Shown here one piece after another: positions 1-14,225 of a DNA stretch of 64,000 bases. The translations under genes and the position numbers were made by a program. Source of the DNA: Lithobates sylvaticus (taxonomy: Eukaryota; Chordata; Amphibia; Anura; Ranidae); NCBI GenBank assembly GCA_028564925.1, contig CM053029.1, forward strand, positions 294,663,168 through 294,727,167. The letters run 5' to 3'. The notes under the pieces are model-generated. The model saw only the letters and a list, made by a program, of their open reading frames with translations, was not told where the DNA came from and did not search any database. Numbering within the stretch: the stretch's first letter is position 1; every line of letters begins with the position of its first letter.

Positions 1-810
1 CTTCAATGCTTTGTACCTTTCCTGTCAGCTGAAGTGTAAACAAAACAATTGCGGTAGGTATGGGGGAGTTGGTATCGGCGAGTACAAAGAAAAAGCTTCA
101 GTGCTCATACTCGTCGTAAAAAAAAATAAAAATCAGTGCATCGCTAGTCTCACGTGTTCCCCTAATCGGGCATCCTTACAACCTCATAGTAGCTTGTAGA
201 ATGATGTGGTTATTGTTACTACACTGAGTTAGTACAAACACAGGCACTTATTACCTAACTAACATACCAGAGAGTAGTACAGATGGCAGGATCCACAGCA
301 TTAAGGGAATACAGACATAACTCCCTAATACAATAGCAAGGAAAAATAGACAAAAATGCACAACACACTAACAAATGGAGCATTTCATTGTATATTTTCC
401 CCATGCAAGCACCCTCCCTTCAGTATAAGTGCCCCCAAACAAGACCCAATCGCCCTGACAAACCACATTCCCTCCATTGTTATCCCTATATAGTTCACAT
501 TGGTTGTGTGCATTGCAATCAGTCCACTAGGTGGCAGTGCAGGACCACACAACCTTTTAAACTCTCCTATTGCACTCAGCAATAGACTTTAGCTGGGTGA
601 ATAAACTAATAAGAGTCTTTGCAATCATTTACAGAAATTCCTTCCTATAAGAAGCAACATTTAAAATCAGGGGGAATAAAATAATGAGAAATGAAAGCTT
701 GCAATAGCTTTCATGTGAAAAAACAGCACACCTGTGTTTAGTTAATGGTCAGGGGGCAGTAAAACTGTGTCTCAGCTTTCTGCTTTAACAAGCCCTGCCC
801 CCCCCCCCCC
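1..810. other. Gene-free stretch, no recognised element
   Basis: No coding region is supported. Bases about 60-125 resemble a fragment of a dispersed frog-type repeat (alternating GTATCGGCGAGTAC-like words), but this is only an impression from memory. A C-run lies near 790-800. Open frames here are short and show no domain. Confidence 0.4.
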
Positions 811-1970
811 TATGATTGAGCCTTAACCCTGGCGCCACTGGTTTGCTCCTGCAGTGTTTATAATCCGAGAGAATCAGGGGAATAAGTGACACCAGGGCCA
901 GATCTGGCTTATCTGATCTGGGGGTGCAGTAAAAAAAAAAACAGGAGGGTCATACTGTCAACACATAATTAAGGGTTGCCACCTTTGCAAGAAAAAAGTA
1001 ATACCAGCCATGAGTTTACCTTGTTGTGGGTGTGGATTGTGGGCATGGCCTGGAAGCTACACTGATAATTTAAAGTAAACTATTGCAGGTTAGTTATAAC
1101 TAACACACTCTTGTGCCTTTTTATGGACTCATTCACACATGTGACTATTACTGCCACCCCTCTGGGGCATTTGATAGGTGGCAAGAAAGCAGTATGTCAC
1201 TTTTTCACTGCCTGTTTTAAAGAAGAATTGCAGATATTGGCAAGTTATACATACTTACATTGGTCCAGCTTGGACCAATGTATGTATACACCATACCTGG
1301 CTGATGCCCCTGGAAGCTGGAAATCACTGAAGCAGACACCACTACTTCAGTGATCTCCACTTGCTTATTAGTACCGCACATGGCTGAATATGGAACACAG
1401 GAGGTCGGCTGCTTAGCATGGGCACCATCTAGAGAATGCTTTGTATTTTGTGAATGAATGAAGAGCGTTCTCTAGTTGGATGAGGTGGTGAGCACATTAT
1501 TATTGTCCCACCTTGCCAAATCTGAGAACGCTTTCCATTCATTCAGAAAATACAAAGCATTCTCTAAATGGTGCCCGTGCTAAGCAGCCGACCTCTTGGG
1601 TTCACAATGCAGAAGTGCAGCTGCTTGGTGAGGGACCTGGAAACAAGTGGAGATCACTGGAGTAGTGGTATCTATTTCAGCGACTTCCAGCTTTCAGGGG
1701 CATCAGCCAGGTGTGGTATATTCATAGTCACATTGGTCCAAGCAGGGCTGTACACATGCAGAACATGTGTACAGCCCTGAGTGGCTGCATTTCTATGTTT
1801 AGGTGATGGTGTTTAGATGCCTGCTTTTACTACCCCCCAGCCATCTGTGTGAATGAGCCTTAATAATGGTGCCACTGGTGACTGGCTTGCTCCTGGGTAT
1901 AGGTGACACCAAGCTCAGATCAAGCCTGCCTGATCTGAGGGTGCAGTATAAAAAATCAGGGGGGACTTAA
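811..1970. repeat. Direct repeat pair flanking a fold-back MITE
   Basis: Two related segments in the same orientation, about 811-955 and 1853-1970, share the words GAGCCTTAA, GCCACTGGT, TTGCTCCTG, GTGACACCA and TGATCTG followed by GGGTGCAGTA. The second starts at the right edge of the fold-back MITE at 1124-1859. Either a short tandem duplication predates the MITE, or two copies of one dispersed repeat lie close together. Confidence 0.6.
1124..1859. mobile_element. Fold-back MITE with TTA target duplication (Harbinger-type)
   Basis: The ends are inverted (TGGACTCATTCACAC at the left; the complement of GGCTCATTCACAC at the right). Both are flanked by TTA (1121-1123 and 1860-1862), the 3-bp target typical of PIF/Harbinger. 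Nearly the whole element folds back: 1255-1470 pairs imperfectly with about 1515-1760, including blocks around CTTTGTATTTT and AAGCAGCCGACCTC. There is no coding capacity. Assignment to Harbinger rests only on target size and sequence. Confidence 0.75.
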
Positions 1971-1975
1971 ATTCA

Positions 1976-2940
1976 TCTGTGTGGTTTTATGTGTTTAAAA
2001 AGTTCTTATTTTTACCACTTTTCTTCATTTTTTCTTTATGGGCCATGACCTTGGAGAAATGCTAATTTTTGAACTAATTCTTTATATTTCAGTAGACAGT
2101 ACATTCAGGTAAATATAGTAATAATGAACTTAAAGTGCTTAAACAAAACATAATTTACAAGGGTGTTATTGGCTATAAACTTTTTAAACTTCAAACAGTT
2201 TTTATCATATTTAATTTTATTTTTATTTTTTTAATTGTATACCCCCTACCAATAAACTTTCAGCCTTTCCTATTTAGATGTATTATCAACAACAGCCTTC
2301 TGATTTTTTGGGCAAAAACCCTGGCAAACTCATCCATGTCTAAATTATTGTCTGTTGCCTCATTGTGAGCCGAAAATAACCATATTCTTTATCCTGTCAT
2401 GAATCAATATGCAGCAAAATACATTCTCACATGATGCCGAGGGTACCCTAATTACATTCAGTACTGGGAATGCTTGCTTCTAGCCTGTGACATGTTTGCA
2501 AACAACAGACAGCCCCACCTGCGAGTCAGTATGTTTTGAGTCAGCAAACTGTTACAGAGGGTGCAAAAGCACCAGATCTAAAAAAGAATTAGACTGAGGG
2601 AGAAGGCAATTTACTGCCTGCATAAAGGTCCAAATTTTGCTAAGAGAATCAATTTTCTATGTCACTAATGGCTTTGTCTACCATGTGAGTAGAGAAAACA
2701 ACATTTACAACACTTTTCTGGTAGCATAGTCACTGGCGGTACCTAATTCATTAGTCTTGTGACAGTTTCGGTAAAAGTATGAAAAAATTCTGGTAGTTCT
2801 TGTTTGCAACACTTTAAAAATCTGTTGCTATGGCTGCAATAACTTCAAAAAGAATTACTGTGGAAAGTAGCAGGCCGCAGGGATTAAAAATGTGTAACAC
2901 TTTATTTGTAAACAATATATCACTTACAAGGAGGTAGACT
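1976..2940. other. Gene-free AT-rich stretch
   Basis: AT-rich sequence with T-runs around 2200-2240 and no domain in any frame. Nothing recognisable was seen. The LINE that follows may begin anywhere near 2880-3000. Confidence 0.4.
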
Positions 2941-3712
2941 GTATTAGGTTCACCATGCAGAAAAATGATGTGTTGACAGGGCAAGATGGAACAAAAGGAT
3001 CAATGTGACTCGTATGCCCAGGACTAAGCACAAGACTCGCCAGATGATGGTGATATCGACTCTGTACAAGAACTACCTCTTATTGAAAGATTTTCAACTA
3101 GCCCTCGTCAACGCACAACATCCAGCTCCCCTCAAGAATCCTCCAAATCTGAAAAAGATAGAGGCCGACAAATTCCTCTAAGAGAAATCAATTCAATTCT
3201 CCTGATATAGATCCTGTAGACAAAATGGACTGAATGACTTTCACTCCTCATCTTGAAGCGTATTCAATCTTAAGGCTTTCTTTGGATACTAAGTAATTTA
3301 CCACCTTCAGTATAATCTGACTAAATTTATTTAAAATAATACTGTTCTATTAAGTTTTGAACTTCCCCCTTTTAACCCCTACAACCTCAGGTAAATATAT
3401 TTTATGTTTTATCTATTTACTCCCTTCCTCCCTCCCCACTTCCTTCTCAACCCCCCCCACCCCCCCTTTAAACCAATGAGATACCTATTGTCTCGATTAT
3501 ATCCCTATTTACTTATATTTATATTAGAGTAAAATCTAGTTATTTTTTAAATTGAAGTACTTCTATTGTTTTATATTTAATGATTCTGTTTATCAATATT
3601 ACTATTTTCCTTCTTCATTACTGTCAATCCTATGATAAGTAATATTGTTATGCAAATTATACAGTTTCTTATTTTAATGTACTTCTTCCCTAGGGTTACC
3701 GGTAGGTATATA

Positions 3713-5329
<1,617 letters not shown>

Positions 5330-5784
5330 TATACTCACCTTACAGTATAGTTGTTAATAGCTAATTAACCTTTTATTTATTTTTTTACCCTTGCTCATTT
5401 TTTTGACAGCAGAACTTAGGTGTCCAAGTATTTCTCTTTTATTTCTCTTTTCTGTATATAGATCTAGGGCATTGGGGTCTCAAGAGATTGTCACTGCTCC
5501 CCCTATCTTTCTGTCCTAGGATAAACCTCCATTCTGACTTATTATTGCAGGACCTCCTCGGAAAGATACTAGGCCTCTGAGTTAGCGTTTTTTTAAGCAC
5601 AGTACGCCGCCTTTTTACTTTTCTTATTCTCACAGTTTAGTTACTATTATTTGACTATATGACTCTTACTCTCTCTTTCTTCCTCTTTATTCTGTCTCTA
5701 CTCCCCTCTTGGTTCTTGCCCCCCCCCCCCCCGGGTAATTGTGGACTATGCAGTATACTACATTAATTCCTTTAAGATTTACCG

Positions 5785-6491
5785 ATGGCCCCCTTAAATG
5801 TCCTTACGTTAAACGTACAAGGTCTAAATATCCCACAAAAGCGAACTAAAGTTTTTTGCTCCTTAACTTCCTCAAAAGCACATGTTGTATGCCTCCAAGA
5901 AACCGATTTCGCAGATAAGGCGACCCCTAAATATTTTGCTTCAGCTTATCCCCAAATTTTCACAGCCTCTGCCAAAACGAAACAACAAGGGGTGCTAATA
6001 GCGTTTCATTGTACTACACCCTTTTCCCTTCTGACAGAGATCAAAGACCCAGAAGGTCGCTATCTTATACTCACGGGATATTTATTTGATTCTCTAATCA
6101 CAGTGATATCCTACTATGCTCCTAACAAAACTCCATCCTCATTCCTCTCCCATTTATTACTGGTAATTGATACACATAAAAATGGGCACACGTTTAATCT
6201 GTGGGGATTCAAATCGGGTTCTTTATCCTTTTTTAGATAAATCCACAGCTCCTATTGCATCTAGTTCTCAATCAACAGCACTCTTTATTAGATTCTTGGC
6301 CTGAAATCAATCCTGCTAGGCGCCAATTTACTTTTTATTCTCATCCCCATAAATCATTTTCCCATATTGATCACATTTTGATCTCAATAGGCATGACCCC
6401 TGAACTCCTTTCTTCATCTATTATCCCTTTTACATGGACTGACCACTGTGCTGTACTTTCAACTTTCACTTCTCTAATACCCAAAACATAA
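5785..6491 (+). pseudogene. LINE APE endonuclease domain fragments
   Basis: A frame opening MAPLNVLTLNVQGLNIPQKR is the start of an L1/Tx1 ORF2 endonuclease: the N-terminal LNVQG, then VCLQET with the catalytic Glu. A later frame at 6255-6491 has the C-terminal FSHIDHILIS and TDHCAV signatures (S-D-H type active site). The two parts are in different frames, and the expected catalytic WGDFN segment reads WGFKS, so the enzyme is broken. The ATG at 5785 fits the usual ORF2 start. Confidence 0.85.
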
Positions 6492-7139
6492 GATTCTACA
6501 CGGCATATTAATGACTCAATCCTATCTCATCCATCACACTCCTCTGATCTAGAAATAGCCATAAAAGATTGTCTGGCTAATAATGAGACCCCTGATATAT
6601 CCCCACTGACCCTATGGGAAGCTCATAAACTTGTTCTCCATGGGGTTTGTATACTCCAAGCCTCATTTCTTAAGAGAGAAAAATGACCACTGAAACAAAA
6701 ATTAGAAGCAGAATTTAATACATGCCACACAATCTTTCAATATAATCCTACCCCTGTGACTAAATTACAGCTTGATAAAGCATGTTTAAACCTTGACCTT
6801 TTTTATCATAATCTGTAGATAAAATGTTATGTAAGTCTAAACATAAATTTTATCTTAAACCGAATTAACCAGACATTTTTTTAGCCCGAGCACTTAAAAA
6901 ACGAAATCGCCCCTTTAAACCGATTCGACTGAAATTATCTCATGATACATTTACTAGTAATACAGTAAAGTTCCTCCACACATTTCAAAAACATCTTACC
7001 TCCTTATATAAAAAGGAAGGATCTTTTGATCAAACTTTAGCAGAATAATTTTTTTCACAAATCAAACTTCCTACTATTCCTTTAGCCCAGCGCGATTGTC
7101 TTGAAAGCCCCATTACAGATATCAAAATTAAATTAGCAA

Positions 7140-7650
7140 TTAACTCTCTTAAACCAAATAAACGTCCAGGCCCAGATGGCTTCTTTGCCCTATAAAATAA
7201 GAAATTCTCTCATATCCTTGCTCCAATGTTAACAGACGCATTTAATTCTCTCTTTAACAATCAATTCTTTCACCCCAAAACATTAACGGCTATAATTTCA
7301 ATGATCCCCAAACCTCAGTCAGACGATACATCTTGTTCTAACTATAGACCCATATCATTAATCAACCTTGACATTAAGTTACTAGCTAAAGTCTTGGCGA
7401 CCCGCTTAAATAGTGTAATAGGTTGGGATAGGTGGGATAAAGCCAGGTCGGCTTTATCCCACAGCGCCAAGCGGCAGATAATGTACGCAGGACTACTTTA
7501 CTAATTCAAGCAGCTAAATGACATCAAATACCCATCTTTTTTATCTTTAGATATCAAAAAAGCATTTGATACAGTTTTGTGGCATTATCTACATTTTGTC
7601 CTGCAGCATTGGGGATTTGGTCCTCATTTTCTTAGCTGGGACTCCTCATT
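7140..7650 (+). pseudogene. LINE reverse transcriptase fragment
   Basis: The frame at 7226-7425 gives AIISMIPKPQSDDTSCSNYRPISLINLDIKLLAK in pieces, the fingers region of L1-type reverse transcriptase. Further on, a different frame gives SLDIKKAFDTVLWHYL, motif A with its catalytic Asp. The stretch between carries frameshifts. Homology stops near 7650, so the palm YADD motif is absent. Confidence 0.8.
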
Positions 7651-7950
7651 ATACATGACAGTGCACCACCACCACATAAAAATATATGCGCTTACCAGAG
7701 GCAAGCTATAAGAGAGCCTGCAGCTAATACCCAGCCCGGGCCTTTTCCACAAGTAAGTTGAATCACACAACCAGTAAAAGAATGCCTGGACCACACTTCA
7801 AATGGCTCAAGGATCGAATAACGGCCACCAGAGGTTAATGAGGATATTGCCATTCTCTGCATTCATGGTATGTGTTTATTACTATGTACTACCATGGGGA
7901 CTCCTACTACCTCTCATTTCTTTCTTTCCTATCTATTTTTTTCTCCTACC

Positions 7951-8342
7951 TTAGGCTGGCTTCACACTGGGGCGGTGCGGGGCGGCGACGGTAAAGCAGC
8001 GCTATATTTAGCGCTGCTTTACCATCGTTTTACCCGCGGTATGCGGCCGCTAGCGGGGTGGTTTTAACCCCCGCTAGCGGCCGCAAAAGGGTTAAAAACC
8101 TCTGCAAAGCGCCGCTGCAGCGGCGGTTTGCGGGCGGTATCCCCGCGGTTTCCCATTGATTTCAATGGGAAAGATGCTGCTAGCAGGACTTTTGTTGCGG
8201 TCCTGCTAGCGCACCGCTCCAGTGTGAAAGCCCGCCGGCTTTCACACTGGAGTGAATGGGGCCGGTTTTTTTCAGGCGGTATACAGGCGCTATTTTTAGC
8301 GACGTACCGCCTGAAAACCGCCCCAGTGTGAAAGGGGCCTAA
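7951..8342. mobile_element. GC-rich MITE with TTAGGC ends
   Basis: A 392-bp element starting TTAGGCTGGCTTCACACTGG. Its reverse complement starts TTAGGCCCCTTTCACACTGG, giving imperfect terminal repeats of about 28 bp. The interior is GC-rich, with nested palindromes around AGCGCTGCTTTACC and CCGCTAGCGG. It lies in the 3' UTR of the LINE. I could not resolve a target duplication, so the superfamily is open. Confidence 0.75.
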
Positions 8343-9120
8343 GATTACTTTTTCTTTTATCTTTTAGCCCCTATTCTGCCTCTCCTCTTTCAATTTACTC
8401 TTTATATAGTTCTGGTAGCAGAACTTTTATTTCCTTGGTTATCATTTTACCAATTGTAAATAGTTCCAATATGTAGTATAAGATTTTAGATTCTATAATA
8501 ATTTTTATTTTATTTATTTTTTATTTAAAAACTATACTCTTGATAATAATTAAGACCTTTTTTTTTTATTTTTTTTTGATCTGAGGTCATCTTATAATAA
8601 CCTGGTCTAAGTTGGTTTTATCCTCTCTTATACGTATCACGCAATCTTTTGAGTAGTTAGATCCATGCTAAAATTGCTTTAGTTAAACTACTTTTAGTTT
8701 ATGTTTGAACTACAACTCAATATTATTGCCATATATGTGATCTTTTCTTTTACTGCCATATGAACTTATGTATACTAATTGTTAAAATTCAATAAACAAA
8801 TCTGACAAGAAAACAGGATCTTACTGGCCTCTATAGGTGTAGGCACCATGGAACCCAACCGCAAATTTTACAAGAGAAGTGTGTATAAATTAGAGATTGG
8901 AAGGCTGTTGAGGAGGGGGAACAGGATGAGCTGAGCTGCTGAAATGAATGTGAAAGTGTTTGCTGCTGTTAATTTTGAGGATAAATTACTTAACATTGCC
9001 TGCCGCTACAGAGGTAACTGAGGTCTTGATGTAAATCTCATTTAGTGCTTGGTAAGAATATTCAAATATTGGAATGTTTATAGCCTGGCCACAGTTCAAA
9101 TAAAACCTTGCAAAGAATAC

Positions 9121-9174
9121 CCAATCATGTGCAAGCAAAATAAAAAAACAGCATTTTTGCTTGCACATGATTGG
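9121..9174. repeat. 20-bp perfect-arm hairpin (MITE core)
   Basis: CCAATCATGTGCAAGCAAAA at 9121-9140 pairs with its complement at 9155-9174 around a 14-base loop. The flanks look like the core of a small non-autonomous element, but its ends were not delimited. Confidence 0.7.
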
Positions 9175-9704
9175 ATGATGAAGGCCAGCAGAGCTTCCCC
9201 TCATTCACTAAGCTCTGAGGCAGATCCCTTTGCAAAATGAACAGCTTATTTGCCTTTAGTAAATCAATACCATTGTCTATTTACAGCATGGGATCATGCA
9301 ATCACTGCACTGTTAATATGGCAGTCATCCTGTCACTGTCCTGTATTTTCTCCTGGTTCATGTGGATCTGGGCAGCTCTTGGGTGTCTTCTTGTGGAATA
9401 TCTCTTAACAGTCATTAAAGGAAAACTGGTCCCTCTTAAGGTGCGATTCCCAGTGTGGAAACTATAGTTTAATATAGTTTATCTTTAGTGAATACACATT
9501 TTGAGTTTTATTTGCACAATTATCTAAAATACATTTTTATTTGACTTTCATATTTTTACATGCCTGCTGTGCCTAATTTTGATTACTGCATGTTTATACA
9601 AATCTGCACAATGGTTTTCTAGTGGTTGTTCTTTTAAGACAGTACAGTTAGGAACTTTGCTAAAGCTAGTCAAAGATGGGGATTGAATGAAAAGAAAGCT
9701 ACTT

Positions 9705-9967
9705 GATTCCCCCATCCACACATTGATGTGGATAGGGGAATCTTTTCCACTGAGCCTTTGTATTCTGATACCAGGGAGACTTCCCCATTGTCAGAATACA
9801 CTGATTAGCACTGCTGGCTATAGCCTGCGGTGCTGATTAGGTGGGGAAAACCTGACAGGGTGGTTGTACAGAAGTCAATTGTTAGATTGCCTTCTGTACA
9901 ACCTCCCTGCCCATACATGGATCAACATTTGGCCACTCCCTGCTGCAAAAATATTGATCCATGTATG
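9705..9967. repeat. Chain of five consecutive hairpins
   Basis: Five short inverted repeats follow one another: 9705-9742 (GATTCCCCC arm), 9760-9799 (GTATTCTGA arm), 9806-9835 (AGCAC arm), 9862-9903 (perfect 13-bp GGTTGTACAGAAG arm) and 9912-9967 (CATACATGGATCAA arm). No coding frame overlaps them. They may form one structured MITE whose ends I could not define. Confidence 0.65.
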
Positions 9968-9969
9968 AC

Positions 9970-12250
9970 CTGTTTAAATGACTGCTGAGATAAGACCAAC
10001 TAATCATTCAAACTGTTTTCCAGCCTTTATAAGCAGGTTTCCCATATGCATATGTAATGGGCACATATGGACAACCCCATCAACATAAATATCTTCAAAC
10101 TATAAATATAAGCATGTTTTTTTTTGGTTTTTTTTGAACAATGACATGAACAGTTAGTTATTAATATAAAGTAGATCCCATCCACTTTTAGATTTTAAAA
10201 TGCAAAATTAGAAAACAAAATAGAATGTCTCATGGTTCTTAGATGTCCCTTCCATCATGTTGTTTTGCGTATTTTCCAATAATGATCAAGTAACAGAAAG
10301 TCGTTCACATATCATAACATTCCAAACATGTGTCATTAACCCCATATCTCCTTATTTTTTTCTACCCATTTTTAGCTTCTTATTACCCATTTCTTCCATC
10401 CTTCTGCCAAAATTCCATCTTTTGCTTAGTCAAAAAAAGTGGAAATGTTAGAAAAATTAACATAAGTGGGGGATATGGGTAAACTCCAAGAATTTAGGGT
10501 TCTGCACTGCTTTGGTATTAGTACTGTATGTCTTGTATACAAGCTTACTGGTCTTTTAGCATGGAGGAAACTATACTTACACTTATCTGTTCCCATTATA
10601 TTACAAAATATAGTAACGTAATGGCATTCCAATAGTGTCATGTCAACTGGAATGCTGATGCAAATGGCAGCTGTTACTTTAAAGCCTCCTCTTTATATCA
10701 CTCTTAAACCTGACATTGCATACTGTTCAGAATTTCCTGTGTTTTAGCTCTGCCAGAGGTTGAAATATTGATGGTGATCATTGGATAATGCAGGGATAAT
10801 GAGCACCTAGATAATAAATAATAATTATTAATAAAAGCTAAGGTAATAAAAGCCTGTACAAGTCCCCAAGATTGGCCAGACATGCTGGAAACTCTTTGTT
10901 ACCAATCATCAATCATTGAATATGCAAATGTATAGGGTAAAGCTCCAGTGGTTCAGGTATCTAGTGATTGCAATAAACTCCCCTGGGTCTTTGATCCTTT
11001 CCTGAAATCTTGAAGTTTCCAATCTACGTTTGGTCAGCCTATTTTCCTTATTTACCAAGCAATGCACTATTGCACACGATTTGCAAAAAAAAAGAGTAGA
11101 ACATTAAACGTTTTTTTTTTTTTTTTTCTAAGTTTTAACTTGATCCAGAAATGAATATTTACTGTCATCCACATATACAGTAACTGCATAGATACATGTA
11201 CAAAAAAGATTCCAAATCATAGAGATCTGGGCTGAAGGTGTGGACATTGCTGCGTTTACTTTATCGTTCTAATAACAAACACAAACTCTGTACAAATACA
11301 TTAGTCTAAAAGCATTCCAGCAGCATTTGTGTATTTAGCACAGTTCAAATCAAGAATTCGGCATTTTGGTTCAATCGAAATAAGAATAATAAAGAAGTGT
11401 AGGCTTGATAGAAGATTGTTAACAGCTATAAGAGTAAAAGTGAAAGTGACTGTGTACCCTCAAGCTTGTTTACTTAATCTCTCTCTAAAAATAACATTCT
11501 GAAAAATATTGAGTTTTATAAAATAGTATCTATCTAATAAATAAATGTAAATAATAAATAATGTTTTATTCATCAGACAAAGCATTTTACTGTATATCAC
11601 ACTATAGCTTTTATAGTGACAATTATGTGCACTGCAAAAACCTAGCCCAAATGAAATATTTGTAATAAATAAACAGTATAAAATATCATATAGTCTTTAA
11701 ATGCAAACATATATATGCTAATTGTAATAACTTAGTAAAATGAAGGCAATGCTATAAGATGGTTCCTTATTGAACTATTACCTTCATATTGGTTGTCTTT
11801 TGTCCATCCTTAGTGCTGAGTCCCAATTTATAATCCACTCCAATGGTATGATATCTAATCAAGGGGAATAATCCATTTGAAATGCCCTACAACACTGGCA
11901 TGTTTCTCGCTTGCACCTCTTTTTCAACTGCTGGTTTTATAAATGGCAGCAATGGATCTTTATGAGCAAGTTACTTTCACTTTTCCTTCTGCAACAAATA
12001 CAACAGAATCTTCCAGCGCTGCTTATGCTCAGTAGTGACTTGTTATTACACAATGTAACAATGACAGATGTTTCACCTAGTCGTATTTACTAATATGTAG
12101 CTGTCTTAATGCTTAAGAGTTAACACATGATTTATATTGTTTTAGATTTGGTAATTAGATTAAAATTATTAATTATTGCACCAAAGTAATCAAACTAACA
12201 TAAATATTGTAAACCACATATCATAGGGTGTGTACTTCTACCTTCAGAGA
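9970..12250. other. Gene-free AT-rich stretch
   Basis: About 2.3 kb without a recognisable gene or element. It has a T-run near 11110-11130 and scattered AT-rich words. Open frames are short and featureless. Confidence 0.5.
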
Positions 12251-12404
12251 AAGTACGAATGAAAAGTGAAGTGCAAAAGATCTTAAGCAGTAAATTGCTT
12301 TATTATAAGAAAAGTAAAAGAACAAAAAAAAAAAGATTGCTTTCTCATTTGACTTTAAATAAACTACATAAAATGATTATGGAAACATACAACGAGGCCT
12401 TTCC

Positions 12405-12576
12405 TTATCATATTCCAAAAATACATAGTTATCCTCAACATCCACCATGCCACCAAATTATCACCATTATGGCTGACTTAACCAATAGAACCTCCAATAT
12501 AAAGTCAGCCATAATGGTGATAATTAGGTGGCATGGTGGATGTTGAGGATAACTATGTATTTTTGGAATATGATAA
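12405..12576. repeat. 75-bp near-perfect inverted repeat
   Basis: 12405-12479 is the reverse complement of 12502-12576 with one mismatch seen (CCAAATTATC against CCTAATTATC), around a 22-base loop. The near identity suggests a recent MITE or a recent fold-back event. Confidence 0.9.
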
Positions 12577-12594
12577 AAATATGGGGTGTTAAAA

Positions 12595-12666
12595 AAAATC
12601 CTTGTACCGGCCCTGGATGTAAGCGGGCAAAGGCCCGCCTACATCCAGGGCAGGTGCAAGGATTTT
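12595..12666. repeat. GC-rich hairpin
   Basis: AAAATCCTTG, CCCTGGATGTA and GCGGGC on the left arm pair with GCCCGCC, TACATCCAGGG and CAAGGATTTT on the right arm around a very short loop. It starts 18 bp after the preceding inverted repeat and leads into the minisatellite. Confidence 0.8.
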
Positions 12667-12732
12667 CTGTATACTTTTTTTGTCTACTACTACGATGGTG
12701 CATTTTGGTGCCCCCCACCAACAGTTCTCATG

Positions 12733-13275
12733 CCCACACAGAATGGTCAAAGACTGTGGAAATGGCACACAGACTGATCAGAGACTGCGGACATGGCACA
12801 AAGAATGGCCAGAGACTGCAGCGATGGTGCACAGAATAGTCAGAGACTGAGGGCTTGGTGCACAGAATGGTCAGAGACTGCGGGTATGGTGCACAGAATG
12901 GTCAGAGACTGTGGGCATGGTGTACAGAATGGTCAGAGACTACGGGTATGGTGCACAGACTGGTCAGAGACTGCGGGAATGGTGTACAGAATGGTCAGAG
13001 ACTGCTACTATGGGCATGGTGCACAGAATGGTCCGAGACTGCGAGTATTGTGCACAGAATGGTCAGAGACTGCGGGCATGGTGCACAGAATGGTCAGAGA
13101 CTGCGGGCATGGCGCACAGAATGGTCAGAGACTGCGGGCATGGCACACAGAATGGTCAGAGACTGCGGGCATGGCGCACAGAATGGTCAGAGACTGCGGG
13201 CATAGTGCACAGAATGGTCAGAGGCTGCAGGCATGGCCCACAGAATGGTAAGAGGCTGCGGGCATGGCACAAGGG
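12733..13275. repeat. 31-bp minisatellite, about 17 copies
   Basis: Tandem units of about 31 bp built on GCACAGAATGG, TCAGAGACTGC and GGGCATGGT, with copy-to-copy variation and one copy with a small insertion near 13005-13015. Because 31 is not a multiple of 3 and the unit lacks stops in this strand, all three plus frames stay open for long runs (Trp/Arg/Thr-rich). That is a by-product of the period, not evidence of coding. Confidence 0.95.
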
Positions 13276-14017
13276 CAGGGCTGATACAATAATATACACA
13301 GCCAGCTTGACTCTGATCCATCAAGCTAGAAGCAGCTTGCTTGCCCTGCCTTCCAAAGAGATAGGAGAGAGAACTCTTCATCTGTGCTGGTACCAGCGCC
13401 ACTTGCAATCTCCTGGGCCCTCTGCTAGCATTGGCCCCTCTTCCTGGTCTCCTCGGCTCATCCCCCTGGTCTCCATGACTCCAGGCTCCTCGGCCTTGTC
13501 TCCTCTGCTCCGTGCTCCTCCACCTTGTCTCCTCCGCTCCTCCCCCTTGTCTCCAGGATCCTTCTCAGGCTCCCTTCCTCTCTCATGCCCTCCAGTTCAG
13601 CGGCGATAGTCTCTGTGTGCTGCTGAACTGGAGGCGTTCATGATCCCCTCTTTGCTACCACCCAGGTGGGAGGAGGAATTTTTGCTTTTTCAGGATCCAG
13701 CCTCGATGGCGGAAGGGAGAGGGGACGGCATCTTCTAGCTGAGGGCTCTCTGCCCTGCATCTGGCAAAGGAGGAGGAGTGCAGGAGGCAGGGCTGGGACT
13801 CGAGCGGCTGACGTTAACAGTGCCGGGGCTGTGGTGCGCCGCTTGTCAGTGTGCTGGGTACAGGTCTGAGCAGGGAAGGCCGTCGGTGCTATAATAAGCA
13901 TCTCTTGGGGACTGAGCCCCTGGCTTTGGCTCCTCCCTCTCCTGGCACCCTCAGGCAGCTTCCTTGAGTGCCTTATGCTAGTGCCAGCCCAGCCTACATC
14001 TCATTTGTTAGACATCT
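13276..14017. other. GC-rich, low-complexity stretch
   Basis: Contains CTCCTC/GTCTCC-rich runs (13440-13570), a hairpin with CTCCAGTTCAGC arms (about 13587-13633), and no protein domain. No element identified. Confidence 0.4.
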
Positions 14018-14225
14018 AGACATGTACAATTGGTTTTGGCCTGAATGCAAATTCGGACAAATTTTTGGTTATTCGGAGATTCGGATGTATCCGAACCTCT
14101 GAATGAGATAGTAATGAATAGTAATGATTTTCGTTAAAATTCATTTAAAATTCGTTTTGTTTATTTGTTTTCTAACGAATTCCAACTTTTTAGAGCAATT
14201 CGAGTTTGGATCGGTCGAAAAAATA
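14018..14225 (+). repeat. Dispersed AATTCG-rich repeat end, copy 1
   Basis: Begins CTAGACATGTAC and holds many TTCGGA, GAATTCC and AAATTCG words. Similar ends in inverted orientation occur at about 37775-37999 (ending TGCACATGTCTATAG) and, more degenerate, at about 56850-57012. These look like the termini of one non-autonomous family. It abuts the piggyBac copy. Confidence 0.6.

Noticed and set aside
3020-3215. LINE ORF1 as a defined gene
   Set aside because: Only a short Ser/Pro-rich frame is seen, without coiled-coil or RNA-binding motifs, so it is mentioned only as a possibility.
12793-13609. Long Trp/Arg-rich open frames in three phases
   Set aside because: They follow from the 31-bp tandem unit and carry no domain.
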